The notes under the pieces were generated by a model. That model did not search any database, was not told where the DNA came from, and saw nothing but the letters and a program-made list of their open reading frames with translations. From CAZBUH01 sp964495095 (GTDB lineage: Bacteria > Bacillota > Clostridia > Oscillospirales > Oscillospiraceae), in the NCBI GenBank assembly GCA_964495095.1, contig CAZBUH010000017.1:1-26542 (forward strand): a stretch of 26,542 nucleotides of DNA. The letters are read 5' to 3'. Positions 23,692-26,542 of the stretch are shown here, piece after piece (within the stretch, counting starts at the first letter, position 1; each line of letters starts with the position of its first letter). The position numbers and the translations under genes are program-made.

Positions 23692-23725
23692 GTGGGGCGC
23701 GGCCAAAGGCCGCGCCCCACTCTTT
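23692..23725. repeat. GC-rich palindrome repeat, copy 1, terminator-like
   Basis: A 13-bp perfect stem, GTGGGGCGCGGCC, with an AAA loop and its complement occupies 23692-23720, and CTTTTT follows at 23722-23726. The same 29-base palindrome, with its CCG prefix, occurs again at 23811-23839 on the other side of the assembly gap. A decayed right arm appears at 24508-24521. Confidence 0.85.
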
Positions 23726-23777
23726 TTATCCCCGTACCCGGTGCCGCCGGCTGATTTTTAAGGGAAACCGCCCCGTC

Positions 23778-23797
23778 TCAGCTTTCGTAAGTGAAGG
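23778..23797 (-). pseudogene. Last codons of a third lipoprotein paralog, cut by the assembly gap (partial)
   Basis: Minus-strand bases next to the Ns read F-T-Y-E-S-stop, identical to the C-terminus of the lipoprotein gene ending at 24580. The trailing 57 bases also match that gene's trailing sequence with few changes. This is therefore the end of another copy whose body is missing in the gap. It is called partial rather than broken: nothing shows whether the full copy is intact. Confidence 0.65.
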
Positions 23798-23807
23798 NNN
23801 NNNNNNN
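23798..23807. other. Assembly gap (10 Ns)
   Basis: Ten consecutive Ns mark a join of two contigs, so the true length here is unknown. The sequence on the left resembles the end of a lipoprotein gene, and the palindrome repeat flanks the gap, both of which explain why assembly failed. Confidence 0.97.
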
Positions 23808-23810
23808 CCG

Positions 23811-23839
23811 GTGGGGCGCGGCCAAAGGCCGCGCCCCAC
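23811..23839. repeat. GC-rich palindrome repeat, copy 2
   Basis: This is identical over 29 bases to the palindrome at 23692-23720 and begins directly after the gap. Here no T run follows the right arm on the plus strand. It lies 45 bases past the stop of the lipoprotein gene at 23885 and may act as its transcription end. Confidence 0.85.
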
Positions 23840-23884
23840 TATATCTATTCCTTGCCCGGCGGCATAAATTAATCTCCGGCATCG

Positions 23885-24466
23885 TCAGTTTTCGTTTAAA
23901 TACGTAAGCGTCAATTCCCAAATCATCAAATCGGAATCTGCAAGCTCGTAATCTTCGGGATAATCGCCGGGAATCTGCTGTACCACCCGGGTGATTTCGG
24001 TCCTGCCGTCCGGTGACGTATAGGCCAGCCCGGAGCCGACGGTATTTTCGCTGAGCCAACCGGCAATATTTTCCCTGAAAGCCAAAAGCTCCTCCCGGCT
24101 CACGTCCCCGGCGCCGCCGAAGCCGATAACAATAAACGGCCCTCTGGCGCTCTCCAAATTCACCCCCAGAGTACAGGGGATTCCGTCCATCACCGCCGGC
24201 ATTCCTGCGGATTCTCCGTCAAAGCCGTACCGGCGGTTAAACTCCTCCAAAGTCATGCCCATATAGTCTGCAAAATTTTCCCCGGTGATATTGGACGGGA
24301 AAAAGGGCAGCCCGATGGAGCCGTCTTTCAGTTCAAAGTCACTTACAGAAAACTCCACTGCACCGTCCTTATCCGTATACCCGTCTATCACCGCGTCACT
24401 GCCGCAGGAGGCGAGCCACGGTATACAGATAACAAAGGCTAAAAACAGGGCCAAAAGTTTTTTCAC
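23885..24466 (-). CDS. Lipoprotein of unknown function, paralog A
   Basis: This 193-residue protein starts at a GTG (24464-24466) with AAAGGGG upstream. A lipoprotein signal ends at C21 in the lipobox LASC. I do not recognise the family. It shares with the next gene upstream the block VSDFEL-DGS-GLPFFP, then T-ENFADYMGMT-EEF-RRY, and later a W-L-E pattern and a DGRTEIT segment, so the two are clearly paralogs. The mature protein looks like a small mixed alpha/beta domain and has few cysteines. It is probably anchored outside the membrane. It lies 113 bases from its paralog and is followed by the palindrome repeat. Confidence 0.8.
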   Translation of the reverse strand: MKKLLALFLAFVICIPWLASCGSDAVIDGYTDKDGAVEFSVSDFELKDGSIGLPFFPSNITGENFADYMGMTLEEFNRRYGFDGESAGMPAVMDGIPCTLGVNLESARGPFIVIGFGGAGDVSREELLAFRENIAGWLSENTVGSGLAYTSPDGRTEITRVVQQIPGDYPEDYELADSDLMIWELTLTYLNEN

Positions 24467-24507
24467 ATCAAATTCCCCTTTTCGTTATTCCGGCAAAATC
24501 CTGTCCT

Positions 24508-24597
24508 TTGGTCTCGCCCACTCTTTTTATCCCCGTACCCGGTCCGCCGAAGCTGATTTTTAAGGGAAACCGTCCCGTCTCAGCTTTCGTAAGTGAA
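24508..24597. repeat. Direct repeat shared with 23709-23797
   Basis: The stretch running from CTTTTTATCCCCGTACCCGG through the end of the lipoprotein gene (about 24517-24597) matches 23717-23797 with only a few mismatches and a small indel. At its left end the palindrome's right arm is degenerate (GGTCTCGCCCAC instead of GGCCGCGCCCCAC). It records a tandem duplication that included the lipoprotein gene end and its trailer. Confidence 0.75.
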
Positions 24598-25167
24598 AGT
24601 CATATAGTCATAGCCCCAATAGGCCGTTCCGTTCTCGTCCCGGATTACTTCGTTATCTTCGTCGAACACCATGACCTTTCGGACAGTTATCCGTGTCCTG
24701 CCGTCCTCGGAAATGAAGCCGCCTGCCGCCTCGTCCGCCGTCATGTGCTCCTCCAGCCAGCCGGCAATACGTCTTGTGCCGTCGGCCCATTCCTCCGGGG
24801 TGTTGTCCCACTCGTATGTAAACCAGATAGTCGCCCCCGGACTGCCGTCACTGCCTCCGCCGTTGAGAATAGCCAGGGCGTACAGCCCCTCCAGGCAGAA
24901 GTTTGGGTTCAGCCTCCCGGCATCGGCGGAAGGCATGTACCTGCTGCTGAATTCATCCTGAGTCATTCCCACATAGCTTTTAAAGCTGTCTGCTGTGACC
25001 TCAGGAGGAAAAAATGGGAGGCCCACGGCCCCGCCGTCCAGCTCCAGGTCAGAAACGGATATGCGGACCACGCCGTCCTCAGACATGCGGGCCTGAAACG
25101 GTGCCTCTTTACCGCATGAACTCAGCAGCATAAGCAGCACCGCGCAGGCAGCAAAAGATTTTTTCAC
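24580..25167 (-). CDS. Lipoprotein of unknown function, paralog B
   Basis: With the GTG at 25165-25167 as start the product has 195 residues beginning MKKSFAACAVLLMLLSSC. That is a good lipoprotein signal with C18 in LSSC, and AGGGGTGG lies just upstream. A start three codons earlier (25176) would place the ribosome site too close. It has the same VSDLEL-DGGAVGLPFFP and T-DSFKSYVGMTQDEFSSRY block as paralog A, plus EDGRTRIT near the C-terminus. Function is unknown. It begins 14 bases after the stop of the AT-rich secreted protein gene and is probably co-transcribed with it. Confidence 0.8.
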   Translation of the reverse strand: MKKSFAACAVLLMLLSSCGKEAPFQARMSEDGVVRISVSDLELDGGAVGLPFFPPEVTADSFKSYVGMTQDEFSSRYMPSADAGRLNPNFCLEGLYALAILNGGGSDGSPGATIWFTYEWDNTPEEWADGTRRIAGWLEEHMTADEAAGGFISEDGRTRITVRKVMVFDEDNEVIRDENGTAYWGYDYMTFTYES

Positions 25168-25181
25168 GTCATCCACCCCTA

Positions 25182-26060
25182 TTATGCTTCTTCCAAAGTG
25201 CCGCCGCCATCATGTATATAATAAAACATGATATAATCTTGTGAGCCATATGTAAAAGTAGTCTGCACAATATACGCTCCATATGCAAGTACGATATGAA
25301 AGAGCCTGCCAGTATATCCCTGAGATGTATAATATGTATAGTCATTAAAATTATAATTGTAGTTCATAATCGGACTTGCAGAAGTATAATTCCGATTAAA
25401 TTCCCATCGACCATCACTATTTTCATACATGATTGTAGGATCAGTATTGTTTACAAGTCGTATAGAATTAAGATGTGTGCTAAAGGTAGCATTAGTTACA
25501 GACTGTGATCCAGTTTTCGTTATTTTAAATGAAGAGGACGCCGGTGCATATCCATAGCCACCTATATCATAACTTACTAGGTTAACTTTTGCATAAGATG
25601 CAGAGAATGTAACTGTTACTCCATTTTTAGTGTATTCATCTCCGATGCTATCTTGTGGACTATATGAACTGTCGTCGTTATACATTAAACCTCCACTTGA
25701 GGTTTCTAAAAGCGCTGGAATTAATTCGTCGTGTTCATTTTCAACCAGCGAAAATGTAGCATATTCTGTAATCATCCCTTTATCATCAACAGTTCTTACA
25801 ATTACTGCAGGAATAGATTCATCACTGTCTGATGTTTCTCCCATTGATGTATTTACTTCTGCTAAAGCGGTTTTCCGCAATACAACTTCTCCAACAAATA
25901 CCTCACACTTTTCAGGATTATTTGGATACTCAAATCCGCAAGCGCTAAGATATTCTTCAGCAGAAATTTGACTATCATTAATATTCACCGAGAAAGCCGC
26001 AGTTGGAACGATCGACACCAATAATGCAAACATAGTGATGGTGGATATAATCTTTTTCAT
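25182..26060 (-). CDS. AT-rich secreted protein of unknown function
   Basis: The start is placed at the ATG at 26060 because AAAGGGG lies 8 bases upstream; in-frame starts at 26066 and 26120 lack good spacing. The 292-residue product has a classical signal peptide (about 1-23, MKKIISTITMFALLVSIVPT then AAFS). The mature part is acidic and rich in Ser, Thr, Tyr and Asn, with many aromatic beta-strand-like segments towards the C-terminus. No catalytic motif or known domain is visible. Base composition and codon use are strikingly AT-rich compared with both neighbours, which suggests recent transfer. It lies between a small secreted protein gene and the lipoprotein pair, all on the minus strand. 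Confidence 0.75.
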   Translation of the reverse strand: MKKIISTITMFALLVSIVPTAAFSVNINDSQISAEEYLSACGFEYPNNPEKCEVFVGEVVLRKTALAEVNTSMGETSDSDESIPAVIVRTVDDKGMITEYATFSLVENEHDELIPALLETSSGGLMYNDDSSYSPQDSIGDEYTKNGVTVTFSASYAKVNLVSYDIGGYGYAPASSSFKITKTGSQSVTNATFSTHLNSIRLVNNTDPTIMYENSDGRWEFNRNYTSASPIMNYNYNFNDYTYYTSQGYTGRLFHIVLAYGAYIVQTTFTYGSQDYIMFYYIHDGGGTLEEA

Positions 26061-26093
26061 ATTCATTTCCCCTTTATAATTTATTTTTCCTAT

Positions 26094-26130
26094 GGGGATA
26101 TCCCCGTGGGAGTTCTGCATATGCAGAACT
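26094..26130. repeat. Two adjacent perfect palindromes
   Basis: GGGGATATCCCC (26094-26105) and AGTTCTGCATATGCAGAACT (26111-26130) lie five bases apart, between the stop of the edge gene and the ribosome site of the AT-rich gene. Neither has a T run on the minus strand, so a simple terminator is doubtful. A pair of operator sites or a recombination scar is possible. Confidence 0.6.
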
Positions 26131-26131
26131 T

Positions 26132-26539
26132 CTACATTCGCTGCGGGCAGGTCAATTCTTCTGATGCGCCCGTAAAGGTTTCACCGTCGATTGTACCCCT
26201 TACCGTTAAAACGTAGGTATTGCCGCTGATTACTACATGGTGCTTGGACATGTCGAGCTTTGAAGTTGCTGTATCGTGCCAATAGGCAACATGGGTAGTT
26301 CCGCACCAAAGTTCAAGGGCCGCTTCAATCTCCGCCCCAACTTCATACACGACCACACTGCAGTTAGCGGTAGTGCCGGAAAAAGTTAAAGTCGGTGTAA
26401 CCTTGCCGGCATACACCTGGGCATTAGCTGTTGTACTCAGCGCAAGCATCAGCACCATCAGGGCGGTGTACATCATAAGGGCGAAATACCGGGCATATAT
26501 GGCCCTGAATTTCTCCCTGTCGGCCTCAGAGTCCAGCAT
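26132..26539 (-). CDS. Small secreted beta-rich protein with sigma-factor-like N-terminus, at window edge
   Basis: The frame runs from an ATG at 26539, three bases from the window end, to TAG at 26132 (135 residues). It may start further right, and no ribosome site can be seen. Residues 1-17 (MLDSEADREKFRAIYAR) are highly charged and resemble the start of a sigma-70 family protein. Residues 20-39 form a hydrophobic segment ending STTANA, which looks like a signal peptide cleavage site. The rest (about 40-135) is a small, probably beta-rich domain with three cysteines (C59, C79, C131) and no motif I recognise. An alternative start at one of the internal ATGs near 26476 would give a plain signal peptide, but no ribosome site precedes them. 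Confidence 0.6.
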   Translation of the reverse strand: MLDSEADREKFRAIYARYFALMMYTALMVLMLALSTTANAQVYAGKVTPTLTFSGTTANCSVVVYEVGAEIEAALELWCGTTHVAYWHDTATSKLDMSKHHVVISGNTYVLTVRGTIDGETFTGASEELTCPQRM

Positions 26540-26542
26540 TTG

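Noticed and set aside
23692..23839. CRISPR-like repeat pair
   Set aside because: The two identical palindromes are separated by over 90 bases containing a gene end and a gap, with no regular spacing or cas genes.
23778..24059. Minus-strand frame reading through the Ns
   Set aside because: The gap length is arbitrary, so the joined reading frame is an artefact; only the terminal FTYES codons are meaningful.

Overview
The window looks like a chromosomal segment of a G+C-rich member of the Clostridia (Oscillospirales-like, probably anaerobic). The evidence is the block recJ-rel-dtd-MBL hydrolase-hemZ, which I know from Clostridia, together with GGAGG-type ribosome sites, ECF vitamin-transport modules, an SLH-domain surface protein and a butyryl-CoA/4-hydroxybutyrate-type CoA-transferase. 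A run of 10 Ns at 23798-23807 marks an assembly gap, so this is a draft genome or MAG. No species can be named from the sequence alone.

Layout. 1-460: a possible gene end, a strong rightward terminator, about 300 bases without a gene, then the terminator of the leftward operon. 461-9425 (minus strand): a tightly packed eight-gene operon read from a clear sigma-A promoter at 9491-9519. It runs recJ, rel, dtd, MBL hydrolase, hemZ, a short uridine-kinase-like gene, an Mrp/NBP35 ATPase and a zinc-ribbon membrane protein. It combines DNA repair, the stringent response, tRNA proofreading, radical-SAM chemistry and Fe-S handling. 9680-11527 (plus): a secreted SH3b-SH3b-C39-type peptidase and a HAD phosphatase. 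11597-12100 (minus): greA, with its own promoter and a strong hairpin in the leader.

12498-18168 (plus): the most interesting part. It is a four-gene operon encoding (i) a secreted alpha/alpha-toroid (squalene cyclase/prenyltransferase-like repeat) protein with SLH cell-wall anchors, (ii) a membrane-anchored DUF4430 (transcobalamin-like C-terminal) protein on a Pro-rich stalk, (iii) an EcfT permease and (iv) one polypeptide fusing two ECF ATPases to an S component. Animal intrinsic factor and transcobalamin combine an alpha6/alpha6 toroid with a DUF4430-like beta domain in a single chain. Here the same two folds sit in adjacent genes next to a vitamin-type importer. I infer a cell-surface capture-and-import system, most likely for a corrinoid or related cofactor; the substrate is not proven.

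18243-19535 (minus): a monocistronic CoA-transferase. 19708-23632 (plus): an M3 oligoendopeptidase followed by a large family-5 solute-binding lipoprotein, suggesting peptide capture and breakdown. 23633-26542: an accessory region with tandem paralogous lipoproteins (minus), repeated GC-rich palindromes, the assembly gap that hides at least one more lipoprotein copy, an AT-rich secreted protein of unknown function, and at the right edge a small secreted protein whose N-terminus resembles the start of a sigma factor.
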